34,117 nucleotides of DNA, taken from positions 1 through 34,117 of the forward strand of contig JAOAKI010000005.1 of the NCBI GenBank assembly GCA_026413765.1. Direction: 5' to 3'. Origin of the DNA: Microcaldota archaeon (lineage in GTDB: Archaea; Micrarchaeota; Micrarchaeia; Anstonellales; Anstonellaceae). Under the pieces are notes generated by a model that worked only from the letters and a program-made list of their open reading frames with translations, did not search any database and had not been told where the DNA came from. How positions within the stretch are numbered: the first letter of the stretch is position 1; each line of letters opens with the position of its first letter. This document shows, piece after piece, positions 14,504 through 23,649 of the stretch. The translations under genes were made by a program, and so were the position numbers.

Positions 14504-15769
14504 ATGCAGCATCAAATCAGAGGGGTGCTTTTTGCATTCTTTCTGTTGATTTTTGTCCAACTGGCAAATGCTGCAGGATGGTATGACAATCTCTATTATT
14601 GGATTGCCTTGTCGGTCATAATTGCTTCAGCTTTTCTTGGGATTGCCTACATGATTGGCTCTTTTTTTGAGCTGAAGATAGTTGAGGCTTGGACAAAAAT
14701 TGAGCTACAAGAATTAGTTGCTGGCGTGCTGATTGCAGTTTTTTGCGTTGGATTGATTGCAAGCGCAGACATGGCAGCAAGCTTTCTTTCTGGAAGGCAG
14801 ACAGGGGCAGCGCAATATGCGATCGATGCCATAACAAAAATAAGAGAGGATGGAAGATATATTTACCTGAAAATTGCCACCGCTTATTTCAATGCAGCAA
14901 AATATGCTTCCTATTCTTATACTGCCGGGGTGAATTTGGAAGTTGTGTCGATCAGCGTTTCTCAAAGCCCAGCTGCTGGCCTTTCTCCTTTGGTAGCAGA
15001 GCTTGGGGCGGCGCTTGATGGAGTCGCAAATTATCTTTTGTTTTTGTCTGCGCAAAAATCTTTCATAATATTTTTTGTGAATGCATCTGCAATCTTGCTT
15101 CCTGTTGGCATTTTTTTGCGCTGTTTTTCAATCACAAGAAGGATAGGGGGAACAATATTAGGAGGCATTATTGCTGCCTCTGTAATTTACCCTGCGTCAT
15201 TTGCACTTTCTTATGAGATATATTCAACATTTTCTCCAAACATGGTGGACATGGCCTCAAAAATCGACATTTTGTCTAATATTCCAAATCCTCCACTGAC
15301 AGAAGTAGTCTGCAGCCCGAAGACACAAACATTTATTCAAAGCCCTGTTGGAATAGTAATAAATAGCCTGACAAGCAGCATTGGAGGAACGGCGGGAGGG
15401 CTTATCAGCACATTTGCAAAGGCAGTAATTACTGGTGAGAATGGATGGGCGATTTTGATATGCCCACCGTTGTTTGTGTTAGGCGTAGATTTTGTAACAT
15501 GTTGGGACATGGTCGCGCGAGTATTCAAGCTCACAAAGGCTTTCTTTGCGCTGGGAATGTACCCACTACTCAGTCTTTATGGAGAAATAGATGTAAATTA
15601 TTTAATTGAAAATGCGCGGGAATATCTTCTTCCAACTACCGCAATGTTTGGGGTCCTTACTCTGATTTTTTCGCTTCTTCCAATAATAATAGGGTTGGTT
15701 GCTGCGCGGAATTTCATAATATATTTTGGAGGGGAACCACAGCTTTACGGCCTTTCGAAGTTGGTGTAA
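14504..15769 (+). CDS. polytopic membrane protein, operon paralogue 1
   Basis: The 421-residue first member of the six-protein family has a signal peptide at about 1-23. Block A (FLGIAYMIGSFFELK...AWTKIELQELVAGVLI, about 42-79) bridges the first two membrane helices. An extracellular loop follows, then block B (LLPVGIFLRCFSITRRIGG...VIYP, about 196-226). A long segment between block B and the last helix pair contains further hydrophobic stretches (about 310-350) and two cysteines. Block C at the end reads IYFGGEPQLYGLSKLV. About six to seven membrane helices in total. It lacks a large cysteine-rich domain and could represent the core of the family. The next gene begins directly after its stop. 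No named family is recognised. Confidence 0.88.
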   Translation: MQHQIRGVLFAFFLLIFVQLANAAGWYDNLYYWIALSVIIASAFLGIAYMIGSFFELKIVEAWTKIELQELVAGVLIAVFCVGLIASADMAASFLSGRQTGAAQYAIDAITKIREDGRYIYLKIATAYFNAAKYASYSYTAGVNLEVVSISVSQSPAAGLSPLVAELGAALDGVANYLLFLSAQKSFIIFFVNASAILLPVGIFLRCFSITRRIGGTILGGIIAASVIYPASFALSYEIYSTFSPNMVDMASKIDILSNIPNPPLTEVVCSPKTQTFIQSPVGIVINSLTSSIGGTAGGLISTFAKAVITGENGWAILICPPLFVLGVDFVTCWDMVARVFKLTKAFFALGMYPLLSLYGEIDVNYLIENAREYLLPTTAMFGVLTLIFSLLPIIIGLVAARNFIIYFGGEPQLYGLSKLV

Positions 15770-16693
15770 ATGATGCGGTTGTTTGTATTTTTAGTGATTG
15801 TCGGATTTGCAAATGCTTCGCAATATGCAGATGTATGCGAAATTAGTCGATTCCATCCAGATTCAGTGGGATTCATAATTTATGCTCTTGCTCTTGTCTC
15901 CTTCATAATCAGCATTGCGTATATGTATGCAAAATTTTCTCATGATGTAAAAGCTGAGACGTTTGCAAAAGATGAAGCAAAAAACCTGCTAATTACTGTC
16001 ATATTGCTTGCGGGTCTTCTTGCATTCTTCACCGGCTCATGCAGGATTGCATTCGAATATATAGGAAAAAGTCCTTTTGAAGCAGCCTACTATTATATGA
16101 ACAGCGTGCTTGTCAACAATGGCCTTTCGATTGCTCGTCAGCTTACCTACTCAAGCCTGAGCAATCAGCTTGACGCAACCGCATATCTTTTCGTAGGATT
16201 CACGCCTTACAAAGGATATGGGCTTGCGCATCGCGCAAACCTTAGGGTAGTTTCTTCACAAAAAGAGTTCCTGCTTGACTTGTATATTCCGATAATTGCA
16301 AGCATAAGTGTGCAGAAATATTTGTTACAGATGATTGAATTTGTTTCAGTAAGCGTGCTTTTGCCATTTGGCTTTGTGCTGAGAATCTTACCTGCGACAA
16401 GAGAATACGGAAATGTCTTGATAGCGTTGTTTTTTGGGCTCTATATTATCACACCTTCTCTTTATGCATTAAGCGCTCGCGAATACGCAAAAATTATGAA
16501 GGAGCCATATCGAGTGGTTGGGCATTCTTTTGAAGACAAGATGGCATTCGGTTCGCAGAGCGGAACAGCAAGCACGCTTTATAGAATAGCATCCACTCTG
16601 CCGCAAGCCATTTTTATACCAAATTTGATATTGGTGTTGCTGATAAGCTGTATCAGCGCACTGTCAAAAGCATTGAGGGCGATTGAAGTATGA
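15770..16693 (+). CDS. polytopic membrane protein, operon paralogue 2
   Basis: The 307-residue product, with a signal peptide at about 1-16, is the smallest of the six paralogues. Block A (ISIAYMYAKFSHDVKAETFAKDEAKNLL) and block B (LLPFGFVLRILPATREYGNVLIALFFG...ITP) are clear. The last helix ends ALSKALRAIEV, without the LGGE-type C-terminal signature seen in the others. An extracellular loop of about 85 residues between blocks A and B is not cysteine-rich. Start is ATG at 15770 directly after the previous TAA; a second ATG follows. Its stop overlaps the next start (ATGA). Function unknown; it may be a shortened structural subunit. Confidence 0.86.
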   Translation: MMRLFVFLVIVGFANASQYADVCEISRFHPDSVGFIIYALALVSFIISIAYMYAKFSHDVKAETFAKDEAKNLLITVILLAGLLAFFTGSCRIAFEYIGKSPFEAAYYYMNSVLVNNGLSIARQLTYSSLSNQLDATAYLFVGFTPYKGYGLAHRANLRVVSSQKEFLLDLYIPIIASISVQKYLLQMIEFVSVSVLLPFGFVLRILPATREYGNVLIALFFGLYIITPSLYALSAREYAKIMKEPYRVVGHSFEDKMAFGSQSGTASTLYRIASTLPQAIFIPNLILVLLISCISALSKALRAIEV

Positions 16694-19600
16694 CAAAGAA
16701 GATCCTGATTTTGTTGGTTCTTTTGACTGTTTTGCAACAGATGGTCCAAGGATATGAAGTTGGAGAGGGTCCGTGCTTTAACGATGCTGATTGCGGACCA
16801 GGTCTTGTGTGTATAGGGTCGATATGCCAAAGCCCAACAACACCACCCTCTCCCATTCCTGAAAGACATTCGTATGGAAAAGGACCTTGCTTTAGTGATA
16901 ACGACTGTGTTTATCCGCTTGAGTGCGATGTTTCTTCAGGAAAATGCACTCAGCCACAAAGCCTTATCTGCGAGCGTATTCCGCAGACATGGGTATTTGT
17001 CTATACTCCTTCTGGCTATTCACAACAAAAAAACATAACGCAAATGATAAGTGCTCTTGAAGAGGGAAATAAGACGAAAGGGAGCGCAGTTGCAAGTACA
17101 AGCGGCATCTACAAAGCAGGTTGGTTTTCAGACTGGAAGACCACATCAATGATTGGAGTGATGATTGCCATCTTGCTTATTTCTCTTGCAGCAATAGCAG
17201 GGTATGCGTTCAATCTAAATGAGATAAAAGCGTTCGTGAGCATTGAGCTTGGGCAAGCATTGATTTCTGTTCTTTTGGTAAGCGGGATTATAGGGGGGAT
17301 AGTATTTATTGACGAGATAGCAAATGTAATAGTGAGCACAGCGGACTTGCCAGTCGTTTGCACTCCGGACGAGCCTTGCTATATAACTGTGGCAAAACGA
17401 TATCTTGATGACATTTATTCTATAGGCTCAAAATATGCGGCTGACGCGCTCAAGAGAAGCATAAATGAGCAAAAGATTGCAAGCTTTGGAATAAACACTG
17501 TATCAAATTGGGCTACACTTCTTTATGCAGGAACAAGCATAAGGCCAAACGCTGGTAGAACAATTGAGGCAGAGCGTGCGGGGGCGATATTTGAGACAAC
17601 AAGCAAGCTTCTTGTCAGCATTTACGCGCAAAGATATTTCATAGATGTCATCGCTTTTGCGCTTGCTCCCATTTTGCTTTTGCTTGGAGTGCTTTTGCGT
17701 ACATTCTTCTTTACTCGGAAACTTGGGGGACTTCTTTTGGCTATCGGGATTGCAATCTTCGTGATTTACCCCTTAACATATGCATTCGCATGGTACACTT
17801 TGAATATCACAGTGTATGGAGAAAGAGTGGGCGCAGAAGAAGAAGGAAGCTGCCCTGTGGAGTGCAAATTAAAGCCGCCAGTTGCATTTTATATAAACAA
17901 TACTACCGGCGGAATAATTCAGTTTGAAAGCAAGCTTGACTTGAGGAGAGCTGGAATAAATCGTCTGAACTGGAAAAGCGGAGATGTCAACGGTGACGGC
18001 AATCCTGAATTTCCTGGCTTGGTTGCATGCACAAACTTGAGTGAAATAAGTACGGAAATAGAGGATAGCTGCAAAGACTGCCCGACAGAATGTAGAGAAG
18101 TTCCGCTGCCAAGGCATAGAGGAGAATGCAACAGCGAAGCTTGTGTAAAATGCAATCCTGGATGCAAGATAATGAGGCTAAGAACAGATTGCGCACAAAA
18201 ATGCAGCTTGTCAGGTTGTCCTTCGGTCTGCAGGGCCCAGCTTCCTTTTGAAAACAAATGCTATATCGCATCGAACGGCACAAAGGTTGCAGCTAACTTT
18301 TCGGTTGACTGTACAAAGTGCATAAATTGCCCGAATTGGTGTCTGCTGAAAAAACTCAATCCAGATGGCAGCATAGAGCTTGTGAGAAGAAATGAGCCGC
18401 TCTGCAAAAACAATGTTGATTGTGAACAGTGTCCCACGCAGTGCGCCTATTTGACCAAAGTTGGAGAAAGTTATGATTGTGAAGATGCAAAAGTCTGTGG
18501 CAGATGCCCAAAACCATGCAGGATCGATGCTGACTTTCAGCTATCTTCTTATGATACTGAAAATTTGATTCCAAGATATTGCAAAGCGAACCAACAAATA
18601 GCTGAGGCTTGCCAAAGATGCCCGTCTTTGTGTAAAATCCAAATCCCTCAAGATCCATTAAATGAAGAAAATCCTTCTTGCTATCCTTATCCGCAGAAAA
18701 ACTATAGGCCGCAAAACTGCACATCTTGCCCGAAATATTGCAGATTTTCAAGCTATCAATTCATCAGCAAATATTCAGCTGTTGTCAAGGAAATTACTGG
18801 GGTGCCTAGTGATTGTAAAGGTGCAGATATCTTCTGTGATAGTTCTGCCTGCCCTTCAGACTGCCGTGCATCACAAACGCCGCCAACCTGCAGAGAGTTC
18901 AACGAGTACGATGAAGACAATTTTAATTTGTGCAGAAAATGCCCGCCGGAGGGAAGAATAATACTTCGGCACACAAATGCTGCTGGTCAGCAAGACTATT
19001 TTGGTCCTCCAGCAATAAACACTCAATTTTATGGCTCAGACTACTCAACTATTAAGTGCGATGAAGAAAATTGCTCTTCTTCTTGCAAAAGATTGTTAGA
19101 AGTTCCTTCTGGACCAGGTTGTATGGATTTTGACCCTTCTGCTGGCACCTCTTCTAACTGCACAAAATGCCCGATTGAATGCAGAGTTATATTTTCAAAC
19201 CAAGGCATGCTTTCAAACAACTGCGATAATTATGCTTGCGGAGAGCAAGACTGCCCAAGCAATTGCAAAGTTCACGTTTCTTCTAATCAAGGCTATGTTT
19301 GCAGCGAATATTTTGGAAATGGCAGGAGAGGAGATTACGTGAGCTACAGTTTTGGTTGCTATAACGTAACTAATCCTTCGACAAGCCAGGGATGCATAGA
19401 TAAGACTAGCGAGGAAACTTGCGAGTTATTGAGAGAACAAGGATGCAAATGGCTCCGAAATGACGATATTACTATTCCGATAGGCCAAAGAAACCCCCCA
19501 TACAACCAATTTGATTCGTGCAAACAATGCCCAGAGCATTATAGAATAAAAGGGTTTGATTTCAGAAATCTGCAAATTGACTGCAGCCTTTCATCTTGCC

Positions 19601-20121
19601 CGGATGAATGCCGAATTGAAATTCCAAAGAAAAACGGCGGGCACCAAGAATGCAGAGAATACATATCAAGCAGCTTGCCTTATTTTGGATGCCCGATGCT
19701 TTGCAGAAGAATTAAGTCAGACATGCCTCCTTCTCCATATTGCAATAATCCAACCTGTTTGCCGCCAATTGAAAAAACTGATTTGAACAATTGCACATTT
19801 GATCCAGCCCCCCAAAGAGTTTGCGAGGGCTGCTTTGATTGCCCATATGATTGCTTGTTTGAGCCGCCTGTCAGGACAGATTGCGCGGAGTTGTGCAGCA
19901 AAGAAGAAATGGTTGAACAAAGATTGTCTCCTGGAGAGTTTGTGTCAAGTTTCCCCGGAGCTGCAAGTGGAGCGGTGGATGTGAGAAATGTTGGTGTGCT
20001 GATGATGCCTGCTCTTGTCCTTCCATTATTTTCAATAGTCATTGTGATATCATTTGTGAGAGTGCTTTCATCAATTTTGGGTGGAGATATTGACATACCA
20101 GGATTGAGTAGGATAATATGA
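16690..20121 (+). CDS. giant polytopic membrane protein with a CxxCPxxC-repeat ectodomain, paralogue 3
   Basis: This 1143-residue protein has a signal peptide (about 1-21) and two N-terminal cysteine modules of the form GPCF-x-D-x-DC-x(5)-C (about 28-95). Block A (AGYAFNLNEIKAFVSIELGQALISVLL, about 172-198) and block B (ILLLLGVLLRTFFFTRKLGGLLLAIGI...VIYP, about 323-358) follow. Between block B and the last helix is a region of about 670 residues (about 387-1055) with many C-x2-C-P-x2-C-[RK] modules. I count 14 CPxxC, two variant CxxxC and two degenerate copies. The chain ends with a helix and RVLSSILGGDIDIPGLSRII. The repeats must be extracellular if the topology matches the paralogues, and are probably disulfide-bonded. 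Starts and stops overlap both neighbours by 4 bases. Function unknown. Confidence 0.88.
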   Translation: MTKKILILLVLLTVLQQMVQGYEVGEGPCFNDADCGPGLVCIGSICQSPTTPPSPIPERHSYGKGPCFSDNDCVYPLECDVSSGKCTQPQSLICERIPQTWVFVYTPSGYSQQKNITQMISALEEGNKTKGSAVASTSGIYKAGWFSDWKTTSMIGVMIAILLISLAAIAGYAFNLNEIKAFVSIELGQALISVLLVSGIIGGIVFIDEIANVIVSTADLPVVCTPDEPCYITVAKRYLDDIYSIGSKYAADALKRSINEQKIASFGINTVSNWATLLYAGTSIRPNAGRTIEAERAGAIFETTSKLLVSIYAQRYFIDVIAFALAPILLLLGVLLRTFFFTRKLGGLLLAIGIAIFVIYPLTYAFAWYTLNITVYGERVGAEEEGSCPVECKLKPPVAFYINNTTGGIIQFESKLDLRRAGINRLNWKSGDVNGDGNPEFPGLVACTNLSEISTEIEDSCKDCPTECREVPLPRHRGECNSEACVKCNPGCKIMRLRTDCAQKCSLSGCPSVCRAQLPFENKCYIASNGTKVAANFSVDCTKCINCPNWCLLKKLNPDGSIELVRRNEPLCKNNVDCEQCPTQCAYLTKVGESYDCEDAKVCGRCPKPCRIDADFQLSSYDTENLIPRYCKANQQIAEACQRCPSLCKIQIPQDPLNEENPSCYPYPQKNYRPQNCTSCPKYCRFSSYQFISKYSAVVKEITGVPSDCKGADIFCDSSACPSDCRASQTPPTCREFNEYDEDNFNLCRKCPPEGRIILRHTNAAGQQDYFGPPAINTQFYGSDYSTIKCDEENCSSSCKRLLEVPSGPGCMDFDPSAGTSSNCTKCPIECRVIFSNQGMLSNNCDNYACGEQDCPSNCKVHVSSNQGYVCSEYFGNGRRGDYVSYSFGCYNVTNPSTSQGCIDKTSEETCELLREQGCKWLRNDDITIPIGQRNPPYNQFDSCKQCPEHYRIKGFDFRNLQIDCSLSSCPDECRIEIPKKNGGHQECREYISSSLPYFGCPMLCRRIKSDMPPSPYCNNPTCLPPIEKTDLNNCTFDPAPQRVCEGCFDCPYDCLFEPPVRTDCAELCSKEEMVEQRLSPGEFVSSFPGAASGAVDVRNVGVLMMPALVLPLFSIVIVISFVRVLSSILGGDIDIPGLSRII
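17851..19854 (+). repeat. protein-level repeat array, C-x2-C-P-x2-C-[RK] modules
   Basis: Sixteen CxxxC cores (CPVEC, CPTEC, CNPGC, CPSVC, CPNWC, CPTQC, CPKPC, CPSLC, CPKYC, CPSDC, CSSSC, CPIEC, CPSNC, CPDEC, CPMLC, CPYDC) and two broken ones (CPPEG, CPEHY) recur at irregular spacing of about 20-60 residues. Most are preceded by C-x2 and followed by R or K. DNA identity between units is low, so the array is old. Confidence 0.85.
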
Positions 20122-22319
20122 GGGGCATTTTTGTCTGCATTGGCTTGCTTTTGCTTGTTACGGTTTCCGCTGCAATATCAAAATGCATTCCCAAGTCTGC
20201 CGACCAGCCAAATGTAAGCTGCACTGGGCTATCAAAGTCTGTTTGTATTCTTGGCGATAACCAAGGTGAGTGGGTATGTGATACAATAGATTTTCCATAT
20301 GTGTGCTACTCATTTGAACAAAAAGGCTTTTGCGATCTAAAATATGAGTTAAGCTCACTGCCTTGTAGCTGCAATGGAAAAGGATCGGTATGTAGCAATT
20401 TAAATGAGAGTGATTGTGCTTCAGCAAGCAAAGACTGCGGAAGTAATGGAAAGTGCAGATTCGACAAGATCGCAACAATTCCGTGTTGGAATAAAAATGA
20501 CAATACAGTTCCTACTCTTCCTTGCAGAGAAATAGAAAATAAAAAACTATGCGAAATGTTGGGATGCAGATGGGACGATGCTCAATGCGTAGGAAATGGT
20601 GGCGAGTGCGAACAAAACAGCGATTGCTGCAGTGAGAAATGTGATTCCCCCCCTTCTTCTTCTCCTCCTGGTGAAAGTTTACAAAAAGAAAAAAGAATAT
20701 TTTTCGGGATGAAATTTGGGACAGTAAAGGGAATCTGTGTGGGGTGTTGGGGAAAAAATAGAGGGTGCCAACATGACAGTGATTGCTGCGGTCAGCTTAG
20801 GTGTAGAAGTGGAATTTGCCTGGATTGCATACCTTTAGGAATGAGTGGCTGCAATCAATTTCCAGGCACAGGAGGGTGCTGCAGTGGGCTTGTATGCAAT
20901 GCAACTGGTTGGTGTGTGAGCTGCTATAATAAAGGCACAACCTGCAATAGCAATGACCAATGCTGCAGCAGAAATTGCCAAAATTCCAAATGCTGCTTGA
21001 CTGGCACTTCAAATGAGCAGTGCGACACTGACAATGACTGCTGCCAGAATTTTAAGTGCAATCCTGAGAATAAAAAGTGCGAACGAATAAGACCGACAAA
21101 GCCTTCGACACCAAAAATAGCCCCACTAGAAATATTGCCGGATGGAAAAGTTTCGTGTACTGAAAATTGTGCAGCCAACAGCTACAGGTGGAGGATAGAC
21201 AGTACTTTTTATGAATGGAAATTTTTCTTGAGTGATTTTGATTGCGCAGCCGAAGGGTGTGCCCCGAACCAGAAGATTTATCTTCAGGTAAGAAATTGTG
21301 TGGGCGAGCTTTGCAATGAATCAGATTGGTCGGAGCCTGCAACAGTCAAGCCATTCCCGCCCCCACAAGTAATCCAGTCGTCGAATTATTTGCAATATAT
21401 AATATATGCACTCTTGCTTGCGATTGGAATCCTTGCTTTGGCATACATGTTCGCCAAGATATTTGGCATTCCACATTGGATTGAGATAATCAAGGATGAG
21501 CTTTTCCAAGTGATCTTGACAGGAATTGTTGCGCTTTTGCTTGTAGGCATAACACAGCTAGTAAACTATTATTTGGGCTCTGCTTTGGCCGCCTTGCCCG
21601 ACTATACAACTACAATTCCCGACAACACCAATCAAATATTTAAGGCAGCTTATCAAGAGCTTGGCAGTCTTTCAAGCCCTTCTCTTTTGAGCCAAATTCA
21701 GAAAGAAAACAAAAAGATTGCAAAAGAAGCGTCAAAAGGCATCTATTGTAACATGTTGGGAGTTGGATTCAGCTTAGTAAATTGCAGCCCACTGAATGCT
21801 TTCAGGGGCACGTTGACTTCTGCTTCATTTACTGTGCTTGCAGGAATGATAGACATATACGCGCAGCAAATCCTTCTTAGTTTTGGCGCAAATTTTGGCT
21901 TCAATCTTCTGATACCGCTTGGCTTGTTTTTCAGGTGTTTCAAACCCACAAGACAGGCAGGCGGGGCACTGATCGCTATAGGGTTTGGATTTTATACCGT
22001 CTATCCTTTGGTGATTGTAGCAACTCTAAAAACACTTGCACTTAGCGAGACTTTGCAGGTTCCGCAACCACAAACCATTCCGACAATTTCTGAATGCGAC
22101 CCATATGAAATAGATGTTTCGAAATCTCGACAGCAATTTCAGATATATGCTGCCGAGCTAAGCCGTCCTACGATTTCTGATTATCTTACTTATGAAGTTT
22201 TGGTAAAGACAATTTTCCTTTCAATTTTGAATTTGATAATAACTTTAGGATTTATCTCTTCATTTGCAAAAATACTTGGAACAGAAATTGATTTGGCTGG
22301 GCTGGCTAGAATAGGGTGA
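20118..22319 (+). CDS. polytopic membrane protein with knottin-like and Fn3-like ectodomain, paralogue 4
   Basis: The 733-residue product has a signal peptide at about 1-18. Residues about 19-330 are very cysteine-rich and include five modules of the form C-x(4-7)-CC-x(3-5)-C-x(2-8)-C, several with DSDCC or DNDCC (about 166-323). About 85 residues resembling a fibronectin type III domain follow (PSTPKIAPLEI... to SDWSEPATVKPF). Then come the membrane core with block A (ALAYMFAKIFG...WIEIIKDELFQVILTG), block B (LLIPLGLFFRCFKPTRQAGGALIAIGFG...VYP) and the tail AKILGTEIDLAGLARIG. The cysteine modules look like Dickkopf/knottin-type disulfide knots, by pattern only. The start overlaps the previous stop. 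It would display a stalked extracellular domain on the shared core. Confidence 0.87.
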   Translation: MRGIFVCIGLLLLVTVSAAISKCIPKSADQPNVSCTGLSKSVCILGDNQGEWVCDTIDFPYVCYSFEQKGFCDLKYELSSLPCSCNGKGSVCSNLNESDCASASKDCGSNGKCRFDKIATIPCWNKNDNTVPTLPCREIENKKLCEMLGCRWDDAQCVGNGGECEQNSDCCSEKCDSPPSSSPPGESLQKEKRIFFGMKFGTVKGICVGCWGKNRGCQHDSDCCGQLRCRSGICLDCIPLGMSGCNQFPGTGGCCSGLVCNATGWCVSCYNKGTTCNSNDQCCSRNCQNSKCCLTGTSNEQCDTDNDCCQNFKCNPENKKCERIRPTKPSTPKIAPLEILPDGKVSCTENCAANSYRWRIDSTFYEWKFFLSDFDCAAEGCAPNQKIYLQVRNCVGELCNESDWSEPATVKPFPPPQVIQSSNYLQYIIYALLLAIGILALAYMFAKIFGIPHWIEIIKDELFQVILTGIVALLLVGITQLVNYYLGSALAALPDYTTTIPDNTNQIFKAAYQELGSLSSPSLLSQIQKENKKIAKEASKGIYCNMLGVGFSLVNCSPLNAFRGTLTSASFTVLAGMIDIYAQQILLSFGANFGFNLLIPLGLFFRCFKPTRQAGGALIAIGFGFYTVYPLVIVATLKTLALSETLQVPQPQTIPTISECDPYEIDVSKSRQQFQIYAAELSRPTISDYLTYEVLVKTIFLSILNLIITLGFISSFAKILGTEIDLAGLARIG
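20601..21084 (+). repeat. five DxDCC-type cysteine modules
   Basis: Five successive units include ECEQNSDCCSEKC, GCQHDSDCCGQLRC, GGCCSGLVC, QCCSRNCQNSKC and QCDTDNDCCQNFKC. The double cysteine and spacing suggest small disulfide knots; this is judged from pattern alone. Confidence 0.75.
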
Positions 22320-22320
22320 G

Positions 22321-23649
22321 GTGTTGAAAAAAGTGAGCATGCTTGCGGTTGCTTTCATTTTGCTTTCACAGCTAGCTTGGCCTTCATGCGCAACCTTAGG
22401 GCAAAAATGCACGACAGTAGGATGCTGCTCGCCATATTTTTGCGACACACGAAGCAATCCGCCCGTTTGCAGAGACTGTCTTCCTTTAGGCTCAGATTGC
22501 TCTAGCGCTAGAGACAAATGCTGTGGAGCCCCAGCTGTGCAGTGTACCGGGACTCCGGCTGTTTGCACTGTCTCTTCTACTGCTGCTCCTATTTGCGGCG
22601 CATCAAGTAAAGCAGAGCTTATTTGGCTTGCTGCTCTTGCAGCTCTGGCAACTGCAATACTGATTGCGCTTGTCTATATGGCAGGAGAAATCATGCAAAA
22701 TCCAAGGCTTTTGACATGGGCAAAGACAGAAAGTAGCCAGATTTTTGCGAGCATAATAATTGTGGGGGCAGTGATAGGGATGATAGAGCTTTTCTGCTCT
22801 ATTCAAATAGGAGAGGTTGCCTCAATATTCACCCCCCTGCCAAAGATTTTTCAGCCCTACAAGGAAAAATCGATTTATGATGGCGCAATCATATATCTTG
22901 AAAAATTGATGGATATTGCCCGCTCCAATTTTCAGGGGTTGCGCTATCTTGCTGGCGCATATGAAATCAGAATCAGCTATACTAAAATGGTTTGTAAAGG
23001 AAACTGCTTCATTTCTCTCGTCGGATACAATGAGGCAGAGCATGGAGGGGAGACGCTGCATCTTGCGCTGATAAACAATCTTTTAAATTCAGCCACTATC
23101 TCCTACCTAACTGCCGCATTTGAATATTTCACGCTGCAATACATACTAAATGGATTGTTCTTGGTCCTGCTGCCCATTGCAATAATATTGAGGTCGTTGC
23201 CATTCATGAGGCAATTTGCAGGCACAATTGTCGCAATTTGCATATCACTATACATAATGTATCCTGCGATGCTTGTTTTCAATGCATCAATTGTTCCGGG
23301 AGTTGCTCCGCCTTCTCTCTTATTCAGCTCTTGTACATGCGCAGGAGTAGATATTTTTGCTTATGAAAACGGGCGGGCGACTGTGGGGTGCAAAGGAAGA
23401 GCAAATGAATGCTATGATGAAGAAGCACTTGCAAGAGCAGGGCTTGAGATGGCCGGGTTTGGGGCGTCACCAAGGCTTCCACACGTCCCAAATTCGATTG
23501 ACGGCGATGTCAAGGCAAATGCTTTAATTTTTATTATTACTGTCTTTTTTGCTGCATTCAATTTCATTGTGATAGTTGCTTTCGCAAGAGGGATGGCGCG
23601 CTTGCTGGGAGAAGAAGTAGACATAAGCAAGTTGGGGCAAATGATATGA
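22321..23649 (+). CDS. polytopic membrane protein with two N-terminal cysteine modules, paralogue 5
   Basis: The 442-residue product has a signal peptide (about 1-20) and two C-x-CC-type modules at about 21-83 (KCTTVGCCSPYFC, DCSSARDKCCG), like those in paralogue 4. Block A (ALVYMAGEIMQNPRLLTWAKTESSQIFAS) and block B (LLPIAIILRSLPFMRQFAGTIVAICIS...MYP) follow. A cysteine-bearing loop (CTCAGV...VGCKGRANEC) precedes the last helix, and the tail is ARLLGEEVDISKLGQMI. The start is GTG at 22321 (or TTG at 22324), one base after the previous stop. Its stop overlaps the next ATG. I infer the same extracellular orientation for the cysteine modules as in paralogue 4. Confidence 0.87.
   Translation: MLKKVSMLAVAFILLSQLAWPSCATLGQKCTTVGCCSPYFCDTRSNPPVCRDCLPLGSDCSSARDKCCGAPAVQCTGTPAVCTVSSTAAPICGASSKAELIWLAALAALATAILIALVYMAGEIMQNPRLLTWAKTESSQIFASIIIVGAVIGMIELFCSIQIGEVASIFTPLPKIFQPYKEKSIYDGAIIYLEKLMDIARSNFQGLRYLAGAYEIRISYTKMVCKGNCFISLVGYNEAEHGGETLHLALINNLLNSATISYLTAAFEYFTLQYILNGLFLVLLPIAIILRSLPFMRQFAGTIVAICISLYIMYPAMLVFNASIVPGVAPPSLLFSSCTCAGVDIFAYENGRATVGCKGRANECYDEEALARAGLEMAGFGASPRLPHVPNSIDGDVKANALIFIITVFFAAFNFIVIVAFARGMARLLGEEVDISKLGQMI

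Noticed and set aside
14389-14586. A 65-codon open frame starting just after the MetAP promoter on the plus strand
   Set aside because: It overlaps the first operon gene in another frame, has no ribosome-binding site and its composition is unlike a protein. It is most likely chance.
17851-21084. A CRISPR array or DNA-level tandem repeat in the cysteine-rich genes
   Set aside because: The repetition is at protein level with irregular spacing and low DNA identity. No regular repeat-spacer structure is present anywhere in the window.
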